DNA of 5,267 bases from SAR202 cluster bacterium (lineage in GTDB: Bacteria > Chloroflexota > Dehalococcoidia > Lucifugimonadales > JASMAO01): assembly GCA_030754315.1 (NCBI GenBank), contig JASMAO010000145.1, forward strand, positions 1-5,267, written 5' to 3'. Below, piece by piece: positions 4,987-5,267 of the stretch. The first letter of the stretch is position 1. Each line of letters starts with the position of its first letter. The notes under the pieces were generated by a model. That model did not search any database. It saw nothing but the letters and a program-made list of their open reading frames with translations, and had not been told where the DNA came from. Position numbers and translations under genes: made by a program.

Positions 4987-5267
4987 ATGTTGGCATATCT
5001 GATTAAGCGGCTGTTGTTAGGCGTTGTGATCGTCTTTGCTGCGCTACTGACTGTATTTTGTTTGCTCCATCTAATGCCGGGGGATCCGGTTTCGATTGCG
5101 TTAGGAACACGAGCAACACCGGAAATACAGGCTCAGTATGCCGAGAAAATGCATCTAAATGATCCGTTAATCGTACAGTTCCTGATATTTGCGGGCCAGG
5201 CTTTAACGGGTGATCTTGGCAATGATGTCTTTTCAAACCGGGCGGTATCGGTCATGGTGTTCGAACA
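4987..5267 (+). CDS. ABC transporter permease, DppB/OppB type, N-terminal part
   Basis: The frame opens at ATG 4987 and is still open at the window edge, giving 93 full codons of a protein that is usually about 310-340 residues. It begins MLAYLIKRLLLGVVIVFAAL, a short positively charged N terminus followed by a first membrane helix (about residues 9-29). The family hallmarks MPGDP (30-34) and LTGDLG (73-78) follow, with a conserved helix ending in LNDPLIVQF (57-65) between them. This is the standard N-terminal layout of the first inner-membrane permease of peptide-type (DppB/OppB/GsiC) importers. The remaining helices and the EAA loop lie outside the window. The Shine-Dalgarno site is poor (CAGATCCGTA precedes the ATG), which with the upstream terminator suggests lower expression than the binding protein. 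A DppC-type permease and ATPases would be expected next. Confidence 0.9.
   Translation, partial: MLAYLIKRLLLGVVIVFAALLTVFCLLHLMPGDPVSIALGTRATPEIQAQYAEKMHLNDPLIVQFLIFAGQALTGDLGNDVFSNRAVSVMVFE

Noticed and set aside
5003..5236. 77-residue minus-strand frame at the right edge
   Set aside because: The plus strand here encodes the conserved N terminus of a DppB-type permease, including MPGDP and LTGDLG, so the antisense frame is a shadow.
1..5267. Insertion sequences, CRISPR arrays, tRNA genes or prophage genes
   Set aside because: I saw no transposase, repeat-spacer pattern, cloverleaf or phage-type protein on either strand. The apparent genes fill nearly all of the window.

Overview
The window is a dense bacterial stretch of roughly half G+C. 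It holds five protein genes, two of them cut by the window edges. The family content (a BtuF-type cobalamin-binding protein, a 2-oxoglutarate oxygenase, a CocE/NonD hydrolase, a twin-arginine-exported family 5 solute-binding protein and a DppB-type permease), the Shine-Dalgarno sites and the T-tract terminator all suit a proteobacterium. A free-living, possibly marine, gamma- or alphaproteobacterium is an inference; the sequence does not fix the taxon.

Layout: (1) Bases 1-214, plus strand, are the C-terminal end of a BtuF-like periplasmic binding protein. (2) Bases 232-1023, minus strand, convergent with it across a 17-base gap, encode a 263-residue Fe(II)/2-oxoglutarate oxygenase of the BesD/HalD-like group with an intact His-x-Asp metal site. 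(3) A 74-base divergent region leads into 1098-3131, plus strand, a 677-residue CocE/NonD (peptidase S15-like) serine hydrolase with a visible catalytic triad. (4) A 213-base intergenic region carries a weak terminator-like hairpin, a candidate sigma-70 promoter, an 8-bp inverted repeat, a possible 24-codon leader ORF and a strong Shine-Dalgarno site. (5) Bases 3345-4895 encode a Tat-exported peptide-type ABC substrate-binding protein. (6) Two tandem hairpins follow, the first around the stop codon and the second a strong intrinsic terminator. (7) From 4987 the first permease gene (DppB type) begins and runs off the window.

Working model (inference): the binding protein captures a peptide-like or amino-acid-derived compound in the periplasm, the DppB-type permease and genes beyond the window import it, and the cytoplasmic hydrolase cleaves an ester or amide bond in it. 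The divergent oxygenase could hydroxylate the same compound or a product of it. The intra-operon terminator would make the binding protein more abundant than the membrane components. No mobile element, CRISPR array, tRNA or rRNA was seen, and no clearly new molecular system is evident. The most unusual points are the oxygenase-hydrolase-transporter neighbourhood and the structured RNA on both sides of the binding-protein gene.
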